Origin: Astropecten irregularis
Taxonomy: Eukaryota; Echinodermata; Asteroidea; Paxillosida; Astropectinidae
Direction of reading: 5' to 3'
DNA length: 64,000 nucleotides
NCBI GenBank assembly: GCA_963971285.1
Contig: OZ020256.1
Span: 312,501 to 376,500, forward strand
A program made the translations under genes and the position numbers. Below the pieces are notes generated by a model. That model had not been told where the DNA came from, made no database searches, and saw only the letters and a program-made list of their open reading frames with translations. This document shows positions 28,601-35,999 of the stretch, in pieces (the stretch's first letter is position 1; each line of letters starts with the position of its first letter).

Positions 28601-31600
28601 GTTATGATAAAGCCAATAATGCTCATGTGTAATACATGATTATATCATCGGGGACTTACGGTACCCTGAAACTCTTGTACAAAATTTGCATTGCTGTCTT
28701 TTTAACCACTACTATACCTCATGTGAATATTGAATATAATGTCATTGACAGACTTTCACCAGCCACGCTACCAGTAGAAGCCTGGAAGTATAAACTGGCA
28801 TGGAAGCTACTGGTTGAAGATGTGGAAATAGTCAAATCACCAGCAAGCACACAGCAAGCCAATCAGGAACGAGATGTTGGCAAGCTAGAGGAGGACCTAT
28901 CCATTCTAAGTCGCATCAATGGACTGACGGAGACACTGTCTTCATCACATCAGGTGGGTCATGTCTCCTCCTCCTCTGAAACAGAGCAAGACTCTTACCC
29001 AAACCTTATTCCACCCACCATTGTCCCATTCTGTCTGCTTCCCATCTCCTTCTTACCCTAATCCCACCTACATTTGTACATCTACCCTTTAAGGACCCTA
29101 TTAGACAGGGTAATATCCCAGGCAGATTATAGACAAATACCCTGCATGTAAAAGGGAAGACTTGGAAGATGTTGGTTTACTTTCCAAATCAAAATTGCTC
29201 CCTGAGACCTCTCTCCAACTTTATTACCTTAATACCCATTCATTGCATCTGAAAGTAGCTGTTACTACCAAAACCTATGCAGTCATTCTCATCAGTTAGT
29301 CTTGAAGTCCTGCCACTAAGTTTTTAGATTTCTCAAAATTTTAAGCTGTGTGGTATTGCTTCTTGAAGCCTGTCAGGAGCTAATTGCCCAAGAATGACCG
29401 CGTATGATGAGCTTGATGCCAAACTTCCTCCGTAATCATTTATAATTGTACAAGGATTGATCTCTTCCATGCTAGGCTCTGGATGATGCTCTGAAGGACC
29501 TTACTGAGTCGGTCAGCAAACGCTTAGCAGAGACACAAGCTCTACCAGCACCTTCTACTGCCCTGCTCAGCAAAGTGGAGCTCTCCGTAACAACACAGTA
29601 CGTGTACCCATCTGTCTGTCTGTTTGTTTGTTTGTTTGTAGATCTGTCAGACTCTTTTGGTTGATGTCATGATAGAAAAGTGGCCATCATATGTTGATTC
29701 TACTATGTGTAATACAGTTTGGTGCTCAATGCTTGCACCATAAAAGTGGAGGCACTTGACCTGATATGTGAGGACATACATGGAATCTATGTTCAAGTAG
29801 ACGCGTGCACGATTACTGAAAACCAAAATGACATCACAAAATCCCATTGGGAGTCAGTACATCTTCTCATCAGCATCATGTCTAGGTGTTGTGTGTTAAG
29901 GTGCAAGGTGCATAAATGTTGAGGTGCATGATATGGGTACGCTACAGGTGCACATGAGCTGAAGGCTTGTACTCTTCACCCTTATGCATTCTTAGGCCCA
30001 TGTCACACGAGGCAATTTATGAGCAACCAGTTACAGGCAATCTCCAAGAAGAAATGTCATTCATCTACCAATGTTCATATAATTTTCTTTGGGATTGTGA
30101 GAAACTTCCAGAAGAATATCTTTTGTACTAGCAGGATTTTCCTCTTGCATGCAGTGTATTTGGTTGCCTCCATGTTTGCCTGTAAAAGTTGCCTTGTGTG
30201 ACATGGGCCTTATGTACATTCATGTCATTCGCCCACCTGAATAGCATCACTGCAAGGTGTCTATCTGCAAGAGTAGACTTGTATAACCTGACCTTTGCCT
30301 TCTTGTTTGTCTTGTAGTGAGGGTATCGGGAGCTTCATGATTCTATTCCAGTCCCAGGAAGCCAGACAATCCTTTGAGAATGATTTTGCTGAGGCCAAGA
30401 AGAAATTAGGTAAGTGGCCTTCATAATGTCGCTGATACTTGATGACCGTACCAGATCATTTGAATCATCCAACTCCAATATTCTGCCTCCCTGTACATGG
30501 CTATCTTAAGTTGAGATAACAGTCAGAAGCCATTACAACTGCCACTGCAGTGCTGTGCCAACTGAGCTATCCAGCCCTATGAATGTAGGACCTCCCTATA
30601 GTCAACTATCTTTGTTCAGGGTGCCAGTCAGAAGCCATATAACCCATTAACTGCCATACCAGTGCTCTACCATACTAGCCATCCAGCCTTATGATGGGGC
30701 CTGCCTATGGTCAACAACCTGTTCTCACGGTACCAGTCAGAAGCCATAATGTACATATCTGAACTCACACATTTATGTTTGTTTGATTTTTTACCAGCTG
30801 CACGTTCCAAGGATCATTTCCCACCAGTCTTCATGTATCCTATTCCTATCATGAAGACCAGGAGTGGCATGCAATTCTCCTGCGCTGCTCCTAGCCTAGG
30901 AACTATGAGCAACTCACTGCGTGATGTCTGGGTGTGTAACAGTGATGGCTATGTGGGCCAGGTAAGATTCTATTGACATACAGTACAGCTTCTAAAGTCT
31001 CTCTTTTGCTAGCTCTGACCATGCGTACGCAATTCTGAGCATGCGTGCGCAATTCTGAGCATGCACTCGCAATTCTGAACATGCGCGCGTTGTTGTGCGC
31101 TTGCGCTATCAAGTTGAAGACCCAGCTCCAAAGTCTCCCATTGGCACACTCTGGCTTGCATATTATTTTTGACGTTTACCCGATGTATGCAAGTTTAAAA
31201 CTTTATGCTGATTTATACGACCTTCTGTGATATTGCATTGTTGCTTTGACATCATAATTATTTTGTTCTTCATACATTCTTGACTAAATAGTAACCACTG
31301 CATTGTTGACTCTCTATGTCCTTGTAGGTGTGCCTACTTAGTCTAACTCCTGAACCTACCGTGGCTTTCTGTATATCTGTGTGTTCAGCACGCATCCTCT
31401 GTATTGCACCTGTGCCTGGTGCTCAAGAAACCCAGTCCTTACGGTGAGTAGAAACTCTTAGGCTGAGCAGGGAACCAGACTTCAGATCTCGGCTTCAATA
31501 GCGTTCCGCACTAATGACGTCACAAAATCCCTGGATGTCAGACAAACATTGACTCGCACACGTAGTGTACATGCACGCGCACACCCACGCACATGTGCAT

Positions 31601-34600
31601 GGTTGCAATGTCTGTCTGAGGTCCGGTGCTATTTTTAGTGCAAGTGCGGAGCGCTATTTTAACATCATAGGGCATTTACGTAATGGAGGCTCAGGCTCCG
31701 TTTCAGGCTCAGGCTCCATTTCGTGAATCCATTCTGAAATAACTGGTATGAAAACAGAGGCTTTTGGCTACGATTTGGATGTAAATTCTCTGGTATGAAA
31801 AAGAAAACAGAGCTTCAGCTTCAATGAAAAACCACATCATTCCTCATATGAAGTAATGAAAGGATTTACCATATGAACAACATAACAGTAGTTTTTCGAT
31901 TGGCTCGTCAAAGAAATGGTACGTCAGAAATTGTAATTCATACACAAGGAAACATATGGCAGACAAACAAATGTTGCCATCTTTTTTTCTATAAAATTCT
32001 GAATTATTTTGGTGAAGCAGCAAAGATTCAAGTGGATTCGAGGTCATCATAGTTTTTGTGGAAATAATGCACGTTCCTTCAGCAACAGAAACTCGTCAAG
32101 GCAACGTCTGACCTGTGAATTCTACTTTTACTCTCTTGATTCTTCAGGAGGCTTCATCTACGAGTTCCCAAGATCCCACTGGACACTGGCCAGACTAAAT
32201 CCCTGGAGTTCTTGAGTGAGATGACCAATGACCAGTGTATGCCTACTAATTCCTTGAACCAGCAAGCTACTGATATCATGCCTTTTGACTCAGATGATAG
32301 TGACGATGAAGAGGATGTTATGTCACCTGGATCAGGAGTAGCTACAGAGATCAGGCTTCAGGTGGATGATGTACCCATGGAGGAGGCTAGTTCAGGTTGG
32401 TTGTCATCATTTAGACATCGCTGATCTTATTCATATTACCTGAGCTCCCAATTACATATTGGGCCTTAATGAAACAATGCTTGAGGTTAGGCTTGGGACC
32501 TATTTTGCTAACTGCATTTGAAGCCAACTAAACAAAATGAAGGGATTGAGCCACATTATGAAGCTGAAGAAAGGCTGCAGCTTGGCCATTTATCTCAAGT
32601 CTGGTCTCAAGCCCTGTTTCGTGAAGGCCCATAGAATCAATTGCAGGGTCACCATTCTCATGTTTAAAAGTTTCCCCAAAACAAGTTCCAGCTCATGTTT
32701 CAGATTGCAGTGGATCAAGTTGGGTTTCATAATCTGCCTTTTATTCACTGCATTTTGTTGTGCCCAGAACCCATCATGTTGATATGAGCATTCTCCCTCA
32801 AAGGCCCCAGAATCGAGAACAGAGCCTTACATTTACTTGGTTGTAATTCCACCAACAGAGGAAGACTTGGAGAGGATATCAGCTGGCAGTAATCATGAGG
32901 AAGTATCATCTAAGGAAGATCTGGAGGTATTACAACCAACGATGTGGCTAGGAACAGAAGATGGATGGTAAGATGATATAGTAGTCATTCCATTATACTA
33001 ATATGAAGCAGTTAGGAGCTCTGCCATAGATTCGTATCATAGCTTCAGCATCGTCATGCCATGAAATAGCTCTCTAATTCAGCAGGCATTTGGTGCATGA
33101 GCTGCTTAGTTAATAAAGCTGCACAGAAACTGCCAACTGTGCTTAGGTATATTGCCCTCTTGTGGCCATAGGTGTGCAGCTCTGAAACATGGCTATGGCA
33201 ACACTAGATTACATCAGTGGGGTAGTTCTAGGCAAACTCAGATTTTTCTGGAACCAGGAACCCGTTTTTCCTCGGTCGGGCTTAGGGTACCCGGTTGATC
33301 TACCTGGGCGTATATACAGTGGGGTGTTGTTTAGCATATGAGATTATTTCATTTGATTTGATTTTTAAACATTTGAAGCCAGAGTCAGAGTTGGGACTCA
33401 ATCAGCAAATGAACAATGATTGTTTATCTCTTCTATACAGCATCCACATCTACCAGTGTACAGATAACATACGGACTAGGAAGAGTCGGACAAAGATCCG
33501 TCATCCGGCCGCAGTCCAGTGCATCCTCTACCTAGACAACAAGGTCTTTGTGTCTCTAGCGAATGGGGACCTTACTGTGTACAGAAGAGAACCAGGTAAG
33601 CTCTTCATCTTGACTGAATTCAGCAAAATGAAAAGTCTTCCTTGATCAAATAGGATTGCCAACCAAATTTTCACCATAGAGTGATGCATGTTTTCCCGAG
33701 GTGAACAGATCTATGCGGAATGTTTTCTTTGTACTGGACGGTTTTGAGGACTGGAATATTTGTGTGTTAGCGCCCTCTATTGGTGGATCAAGGGAATACA
33801 ATACGTTAACAGTCTCTGGGTTGATTGCACCAAACTCATCATAACTTACTATCAATCGTATGACTTGTGATGCATTGCAGCTCTACGTAGGATACGATGG
33901 GTTATCCTTCGTAGGGCTTTGTGAAATCAACCCCAGGCAGTGGACTGCCTTGTAAGTAAGAAGGATGGACATGTTTCTGTCATTTCAGTCCAATTATTTT
34001 ATTCTGAAATCATTTGTCATGAATTGCAGGTCATGCCTGGGACACAAAGAACCCACTAACAGTCACCCTTGGTAGCAGTACCACCCCTATCAGTAAAATG
34101 GTATCAGTCTGCAGCAAGCTATGGTGTGGATGCCAGAACAATATCCTAGTGGTTGATCCCACTACACTCAATGTAGAGGTAAGTTTTCATTTCAGAGGGA
34201 CATTAGAATGTTTTGTAATTACCCCGGTAGTCTGACAAGCAAAAGTGTACATAAAATAAGCAGTTATTAGATTCATTCATGTGTTTCAGTATTAATGAAA
34301 AATGAGGACCTAAATTGATGTCTGTAATCTTGTCTTTACAGCACCAATTTTCAGTCAGTAATGACTCCCAGAAGACGGTATACTGCATTGTGAGTAGTGG
34401 TCTAGGTGTGTGGGTCTCACTACAAGCTACTGCTGTAGTCAGGCTGTATCATGCTAGCACCTATGAAAACCTCTTTGATGTGGATGTTACACAGACTGTC
34501 TACAAGATGCTGGCCGGTACGTTTTCCATTCCGATTTTACTCCATATTTCTGTCGTACATACTTGAGGAAATCAATTGTCATTTGCAAGTTGATTGTTTG

Positions 34601-35425
34601 TCCGTTCCATTATCCTAGTCTGTGAGCCTTTACGAAACCAGGCTTGATGCCAGGCTTGAGACTTTCTATTGCCATTTGAAGCTCACAAAACGAAATGATT
34701 GGGCCACATAATGAAGCTGAAGAATGGCTCCAGCTTCGCCGTGTATCTCAAGCCCTTCATTTCATTTAGGACATGAAATGGCGGAAGCAAAATCAATCCC
34801 AAGCCTAGCCTCAAGGCCCTGCGTTTATGCATTTCTAGGTAGTTTTTTGTACTGGGGATGATTTTAGTGGCAACGTCCTAGCAAACATGAACCATGTAAA
34901 TTGTGTACTTCTTTAACTCGTACTTAATGCCGTTTATTGTCATGATGCTAATTGACAGGTTCCGATGCTATCATCAGACAACACAAAGCAGCATGTCTTC
35001 GTATCACAGCATTACTCATCTGCAAGGAGTTACTCTGGGTAGGTACCAGTGCAGGTGTGGTACTGACCCTTCCTCATCCCAAGATAACCACGTCCACAAC
35101 CTCAGCTAAAGACATCTCAATACCCAATGGCTCCGGCCAGGGGCACACCGGACACGTACGATTCTTAACGGCTGTTGACGTTCCACCGGGAAAACCAGCT
35201 GCCTCACAGAGAAAGATCAGTGAACAGATCATGAGCCCAGGACAAGACTTACCCCCTGTAGATATGGAACAGCACCAGCGACGGTCATCGGCCACGGCGT
35301 CCATAGTCTCCAATATGATGGTGATAAGTGGAGGGGATGGTTATGAGGATTTCAGTGCCACAGCTCCTAATGAAGCAGCTGGTAAAGAAGACAGTACCAA
35401 TCACCTCTTACTCTGGCAAGTATGA
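7602..35425 (+). CDS. ARHGEF17: ARHGEF17-like Rho guanine-nucleotide exchange factor (3' portion, 17 exons)
   Basis: Catalyses GDP release from Rho-family GTPases, acting on RhoA-type GTPases in the known family, at the cytoskeleton or membrane. Seventeen exons join in frame to 935 residues plus a stop. Exons: 7602-7679, 13060-13245, 20286-20399, 20780-20872, 23639-23866, 24704-24813, 28752-28953, 29476-29597, 30318-30409, 30798-30961, 31328-31443, 32148-32395, 32859-32967, 33441-33595, 34030-34178, 34342-34516, 34959-35425. Residues 1-230 are the DH domain, with the CR3 motif QRIPRYELLLK at about 147-157. Residues 240-410 are PH-like (CLFLFSDLIMCATVK). Residues 425-935 resemble the C-terminal beta-propeller (MKTRSGMQFSCAAP, VWVCNSDGYVGQ, SDAIIRQHKAACLRITALL, ending in LLLWQV). 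These blocks match ARHGEF17 better than ARHGEF10 as I know those families. The N-terminus is outside the window, or in exons before 7602 that I cannot recognise. Confidence 0.93.
8909..9088 (-). repeat. SINE-like element, GATCC-hairpin family
   Basis: Minus-strand copy. Reading that strand: ATTTAGCCTTTGAGAAAGAT, a GATCC stem-loop, then CTCCAAGCATTTGAT-type sequence and GGCTGATGAACAGTTTCC. Confidence 0.75.
9777..9890. repeat. Minisatellite, units of 43-49 bp
   Basis: GTGAACACACCATGG occurs at 9777, 9820 and 9869, with GATTGGATCCATGTACTATC between units. Confidence 0.85.
10719..10893 (-). repeat. SINE-like element, GATCC-hairpin family
   Basis: Minus-strand copy containing the hairpin GATCCTGCTAGGATC and the 3' block TGATGAGCAGTTTGCAGCAG. 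It is opposed to the copy at 10983-11108. Confidence 0.75.
10983..11108 (+). repeat. SINE-like element, GATCC-hairpin family
   Basis: Plus-strand copy: ATCTTTACTTGCATGTTCTT, then AGCCTTCGAGAAAGATCC and CGAAACGCGTCAGTCCC. It forms an inverted pair with the preceding copy. Confidence 0.75.
11744..11820 (+). repeat. tRNA-derived SINE head
   Basis: GGGCTGGATAGCTCAGTTGG has an A-box and D-arm form, and GGTTCGAATC is a B-box. The 3' end CTCCAGTC can pair with the 5' GGCTGG. The anticodon loop lacks the usual T33, and several dispersed copies exist, so this is a SINE rather than a tRNA gene. Confidence 0.75.
11849..11897 (-). repeat. tRNA-derived SINE, inverted partial copy
   Basis: TTGACTGGAGTGGGTTTCGA and ACCAGCGAACTCCGGAATAC are the reverse complement of the SINE B-box half. 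It lies 28 bp from the plus-strand copy and forms a hairpin with it. Confidence 0.7.
12801..12926. repeat. 21-bp minisatellite, six units
   Basis: GGTCATTGCCTTGATGCCCC-type units start at 12801, 12822, 12843, 12864, 12885 and 12906 with exact 21-bp spacing. Being a multiple of three, it creates spurious repetitive open frames. Confidence 0.9.
13060..13245 (+). CDS. ARHGEF17: ARHGEF17-like exon b (DH domain)
   Basis: 62 codons, phase 0 to 0. Acceptor TTCTTGCAG, donor GTGAGT. SYMRPLKSPE and the following VDVMFYKLPEILNCHENF are typical ARHGEF17 DH residues. The segment HWHDTQKIGDIINAS ends the exon. Confidence 0.93.
13790..14012. repeat. MITE, GGCTTGAGGC family
   Basis: GAGGCTTGAGGCTATAGGCG at the left and AAGCCTCAAGCCTGG near the right, with an ATGGCGGTAGC core. 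Related copies are at 32478-32632 and 34624-34822. Confidence 0.7.
14521..14671 (-). repeat. tRNA-derived SINE
   Basis: On the minus strand: GGGCTGGGTAACTCAGTTGG, GGTTCAAATCTCG, then ACAGTCAAT. The 5' flank is AGAAGCCATGAAAC-type sequence shared by the other copies. Confidence 0.75.
14715..14941. repeat. Low-complexity MITE with GGCGCACCCAGG ends
   Basis: CCAGTGGCGCACCCAGG at the left and CCTGGGTGCGCCGGTG at the right. The interior is poly-G, poly-C and poly-A runs. Open frames over it are homopolymer artefacts. Confidence 0.7.
15003..15080 (-). repeat. tRNA-like remnant (possible second SINE family)
   Basis: Minus strand: TTGGCTGTCTGGATGGTAGG resembles an A-box/D-arm, and GGTTCTAGTCCCACC a B-box. 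It has decayed and the anticodon arm is not convincing. Confidence 0.45.
16213..16400. repeat. TIR element, ATCATACTTTGG family
   Basis: Left end AAAGGTAGTATCATACTTTG, then ACCAAAACAGAAATCTCC and GTAGAAACATACCGTTAAA. The same blocks appear at 17965, 23180, 48799, 51905 and 52808. The right end is not clear. Confidence 0.65.
16645..16805. repeat. CpG-rich repeat with GCGCATGCTCA motifs
   Basis: GACTTTGGAGCTGG, TCTTCAACTTGATAG and two CGCGCATGCTCA words are shared, inverted, with 30990-31140. Confidence 0.65.
16845..17110. repeat. 105-bp tandem repeat, about 2.5 units
   Basis: AGCCATGAATAGGACTCTCA occurs at 16911 and 17016, and CCGTTGGGCTGTCT occurs at the start of each unit. The 105-bp period keeps one frame open. 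Confidence 0.88.
17965..18205. repeat. TIR element, ATCATACTTTGG family (opposite orientation)
   Basis: CAGTCCCATACGGTGCCCAC, TTTTTGAGAAAACAATGAA and GGGTATGTTTCTACCATCAC match the other family copies. Confidence 0.65.
19481..20189. mobile_element. GC-rich 709-bp non-autonomous TIR transposon
   Basis: Ends AAGGGGCGGTCACACAGGCT and its inverse AGCCTGTGTGACCGCCCCTT are followed inward by further matching sequence (GTCTGTATC...GATACAGAC), giving TIRs of about 48 bp. TA flanks both sides (19479-19480, 20190-20191), consistent with a TA target duplication. The interior is CpG- and GC-rich with repeated CGCGTGTAACC-like words, unlike the AT-rich surroundings. It encodes no recognisable transposase. 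Confidence 0.85.
20286..20399 (+). CDS. ARHGEF17: ARHGEF17-like exon c (DH domain)
   Basis: 38 codons, phase 0 to 0. Acceptor CTTGTCACTCAG, donor GTAAGT. It encodes the TYTAFTNNFNRAKELI and KPAFYKFLD helices of the DH domain. The open frame continues upstream of the ATG, but that is intron. The exon lies 97 bp after the end of a GC-rich transposon. Confidence 0.92.
20441..20685. repeat. MITE of the CCAATTTCA family (intact, 245 bp)
   Basis: Perfect 21-bp terminal inverted repeats starting GGGGCCAATTTCATAAAAC. The interior matches the other family copies in reverse order. It begins 42 bp after the splice donor of exon c. Confidence 0.85.
20780..20872 (+). CDS. ARHGEF17: ARHGEF17-like exon d (DH CR3 motif)
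   Basis: 31 codons, phase 0 to 0. Acceptor TACCACACAG, donor GTAAGA. It carries the most conserved DH stretch, DLIIQPIQRIPRYELLLK (CR3). Confidence 0.95.
20946..21188. repeat. MITE, GGGGCCTTTCTCAAAG family
   Basis: GGGGCCTTTCTCAAAGG at the left and CTTTGAGAAAGGCCCC at the right. The interior has CTGGCTCCGGCTCC and its inverse-like GCCGGAGCCTGAGACGGAG. It lies 73 bp after the donor of exon d. Confidence 0.8.
21557..21600. repeat. MITE CCAATTTCA family, end fragment
   Basis: GGGGCCAATTTCATGGAGCT and the following GCTGTAGCACAAAATTTGC match the family's left end only. Confidence 0.6.
21920..22005. repeat. Poly-C/A and (AAATA)n low-complexity tract
   Basis: CCCCCCCC followed by a long A run, then repeated AAATA units. 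It is flanked by near-duplicate ATATTGGC words at about 21911 and 22025. Confidence 0.85.
23180..23510. repeat. TIR element, ATCATACTTTGG family
   Basis: Contains CAGTCCCGTACGATACCCAC and TGTATGTTTCTACCATCACC. The right end is CTACCAAAGTATGATATACT followed by ACCTTTAA. It lies 129 bp before exon e. Confidence 0.7.
23639..23866 (+). CDS. ARHGEF17: ARHGEF17-like exon e (end of DH, link to PH)
   Basis: 76 codons, phase 0 to 0. Acceptor TTTGTTTCCAG, donor GTAAGA. ELIDNTPEDHPDQES starts the exon. The C-terminal DH helix and the linker to the PH region follow, ending RRFIRQYGVTEM. Confidence 0.94.
24704..24813 (+). CDS. ARHGEF17: ARHGEF17-like exon f (PH-like strand)
   Basis: 36 codons plus 2 nt (leaves in phase 2). 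Acceptor GTTTGTCTTTCAG, donor GTAAGT. KDRCLFLFSDLIMCATVKRR is the PH-domain beta hairpin. The acceptor is CAGCAG, so NAGNAG-type use could add or drop one Gln. Confidence 0.9.
24975..25110 (-). repeat. SINE-like element, GATCC-hairpin family (diverged)
   Basis: Minus-strand copy with TGAGCAGTTTGCAGCAG, CTCATAACTCTGAGCATTTG and a decayed hairpin. Confidence 0.6.
26299..26361. repeat. MITE CCAATTTCA family, right-end fragment
   Basis: TTAAGACAGAATTTCATGG through GTGAAATTGGCCCC matches the family's right end. Poly-T precedes it. Confidence 0.6.
28036..28417. repeat. TIR element, TATTGGCGTAAC
   Basis: Left TATGGCCATAAAAAA then GGTTGTATTGGCGTAACGG; right GGGTTACGCCAATACAACAA then TTTTTTGTATGGCCTATG. 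The interior is T-rich with (TTTA)n. Confidence 0.75.
28752..28953 (+). CDS. ARHGEF17: ARHGEF17-like exon g (PH-like region)
   Basis: Completes the split codon from exon f, then 67 codons, leaving in phase 0. Acceptor ATTGACAG, donor GTGGGT. WKYKLAWKLLVEDVEIVK is the conserved strand. An acidic helix then follows (EEDLSILSRINGLTETL). Confidence 0.88.
29476..29597 (+). CDS. ARHGEF17: ARHGEF17-like exon h
   Basis: 40 codons plus 2 nt. Acceptor CATGCTAG, donor GTACGT. It encodes ALDDALKDLTESVSKRLAE and the strand KVELSVTTQ, matching the ARHGEF17 region between PH and propeller. Confidence 0.88.
29995..30209. mobile_element. Harbinger-like MITE (215 bp) with TTA target duplication
   Basis: TIRs of 21 bp with one mismatch, starting GGCCCATGTCACAC. 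TTA lies on both sides (29992-29994 and 30210-30212). A 3-bp TWA duplication fits the PIF/Harbinger superfamily. Confidence 0.75.
30318..30409 (+). CDS. ARHGEF17: ARHGEF17-like exon i
   Basis: Completes the previous codon, then 30 codons plus 1 nt. Acceptor TGTCTTGTAG, donor GTAAGT. EGIGSFMILFQSQEARQSF and DFAEAKKKL form the final strand and helix before the propeller domain. Confidence 0.88.
30521..30755 (-). repeat. Tandem copies of tRNA-derived SINE head
   Basis: CAGTCAGAAGCCAT occurs at 30520, 30625 and 30734, giving repeat spacings of about 105 and 109 bp. Each unit holds part of the tRNA-like segment (GAGCTATCCAGCCCTATGA). The array ends about 40 bp before the acceptor of exon j. Confidence 0.7.
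30798..30961 (+). CDS. ARHGEF17: ARHGEF17-like exon j (propeller start)
   Basis: 54 codons after completing a split codon, leaving in phase 0. Acceptor TTTTTACCAG, donor GTAAGA. It contains PIMKTRSGMQFSCAAPSL and DVWVCNSDGYVGQ, which are signature blocks of ARHGEF17. Confidence 0.95.
30990..31140. repeat. CpG-rich repeat with tandem TGAGCATGCG units
   Basis: About four 20-24 bp units around CAATTCTGAGCATGCGTGCG. The flanks AAAGTCTCTCTTTTGCTAGC and ATCAAGTTGAAGACC match 16645-16805 in inverse. It lies 29 bp after the donor of exon j. Confidence 0.65.
31328..31443 (+). CDS. ARHGEF17: ARHGEF17-like exon k
   Basis: 38 codons plus 2 nt. Acceptor CCTTGTAG, donor GTGAGT. It encodes VCLLSLTPEPTVAFCI and CSARILCIAPVPG, a blade of the C-terminal propeller. 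Confidence 0.93.
31497..31658. repeat. MITE, AATAGC-CCGCACT family
   Basis: AATAGCGTTCCGCACTAATG at the left and CAAGTGCGGAGCGCTATT at the right. The interior is GACGTCACAAAATCCC plus CpG-rich CACGCGCACAC. A second copy is at 40279-40434. It lies 53 bp after the donor of exon k. Confidence 0.8.
31683..31850. repeat. Partial copy of the GGGGCCTTTCTCAAAG MITE
   Basis: Shares ATCCATTCTGAA, TTCTCTGGTATGAAAAAGAA and GCTTCAGCTTCAATGAAAAA with 20946-21188. The terminal repeats are lost. Confidence 0.65.
32148..32395 (+). CDS. ARHGEF17: ARHGEF17-like exon l (acidic insert)
   Basis: Completes a split codon, then 82 codons plus 1 nt. Acceptor TTGATTCTTCAG. The donor is GTTGGT, the weakest in this gene. 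PFDSDDSDDEEDV is the serine/acidic loop also present in the known family. If the donor is skipped, the frame closes nine codons later. Confidence 0.85.
32478..32632. repeat. MITE, GGCTTGAGGC family
   Basis: TTGAGGTTAGGCTTGGGACC at the left, TCAAGTCTGGTCTCAAGCCC at the right, and ATGAAGCTGAAGAAAGGCT in the middle. It starts 83 bp after the donor of exon l. Confidence 0.65.
32859..32967 (+). CDS. ARHGEF17: ARHGEF17-like exon m
   Basis: 109 nt, phase 1 in and phase 2 out. Acceptor CACCAACAG, donor GTAAGA. It encodes SKEDLEVLQ and MWLGTEDG; the latter is a conserved propeller strand. Confidence 0.9.
33441..33595 (+). CDS. ARHGEF17: ARHGEF17-like exon n
   Basis: 155 nt, phase 2 in and phase 1 out. 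Acceptor TTCTATACAG, donor GTAAGC. It encodes IHIYQCTDNIRTRKSR, then AVQCILYLDNKVFVSLANGD, a characteristic propeller blade. Confidence 0.93.
33818..33934. repeat. Foldback MITE, TCGATTTCACC family
   Basis: GGGTTGATTGCACCAAACTC at the left and TTTGTGAAATCAACCC at the right. A shortened copy between exons n and o. Confidence 0.78.
34030..34178 (+). CDS. ARHGEF17: ARHGEF17-like exon o
   Basis: 149 nt, phase 1 in and phase 0 out. Acceptor GAATTGCAG, donor GTAAGT. It encodes ISKMVSVCSKLWCGCQNNIL, a strongly conserved block. Confidence 0.93.
34342..34516 (+). CDS. ARHGEF17: ARHGEF17-like exon p
   Basis: 175 nt, phase 0 in and phase 1 out. Acceptor GTCTTTACAG, donor GTACGT. It encodes SSGLGVWVSLQATAVVRLYH, then VTQTVYKMLAG. 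Confidence 0.93.
34624..34822. repeat. MITE, GGCTTGAGGC family
   Basis: TTTACGAAACCAGGCTTGAT at the left, AAGCCTAGCCTCAAGGCCCT at the right, and ATGAAGCTGAAGAATGGCT in the middle, shared with 32478-32632. Confidence 0.7.
34959..35425 (+). CDS. ARHGEF17: ARHGEF17-like terminal coding exon q
   Basis: 467 nt, 155 codons including the stop TGA. Acceptor GCTAATTGACAG. It encodes SDAIIRQHKAACLRITALLI, WVGTSAGVVL, GQGHTGHVRFLTAVDVP, VISGGDGYEDF and the C-terminus STNHLLLWQV. A less conserved Gln/Ser-rich loop sits in the middle. Confidence 0.95.
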
Positions 35426-35999
35426 GGGCTGTATGACTCAATCATGGCTACGGATATCGGACAACAAACACAGAGCATCTCCCCTGAGTCTATCGGATGT
35501 ACTTCAATGTAAACGGCTGGTGATGAGGGGCGTACCTTTCAAATGGTGCAATTAGTTTATCCAGATATACAGGAATCTATATTAGCAAACCGATCCACAT
35601 ACCAAGAGTCACCATGCAAAGCCTCAAATCTTTCTTCAATCTATATTCAGTTGTAGTTAACTACAGAAGTCTGCCACTACCCACTTAACAGTATACCAAC
35701 TCGCTCTTAACTCATTATGACAATTGCAAATATGATATTGCACTCAACACATGTGATTGGTAACAATTAAATCGTCTTTCTCGTACAATCGTTCAAAGAT
35801 ATGTTGTTTTAACATTCAAATGTCCAGAATCACATTTTGTACATTAGTTCCACTTTATAATCTGTTGCAGGCAAGATAGAGAGGAATTCACTGCAGATTT
35901 CAGTTGTTCAGTTGTGATGCTATGTCAAATTCACACAAAAATATTCTGAAAATTGAACTTGTTTTGCAGTTAATGAGAATGTTTACTTTAAATTGCACC

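Larger units (their letters stand above)
24814..28751 (+). other. ARHGEF17-like intron f-g
   Basis: Contains a SINE-like copy near 24975-25120, a MITE end (26299-26361) and a TIR element (28036-28417). The rest is featureless AT-rich intron. Confidence 0.55.
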
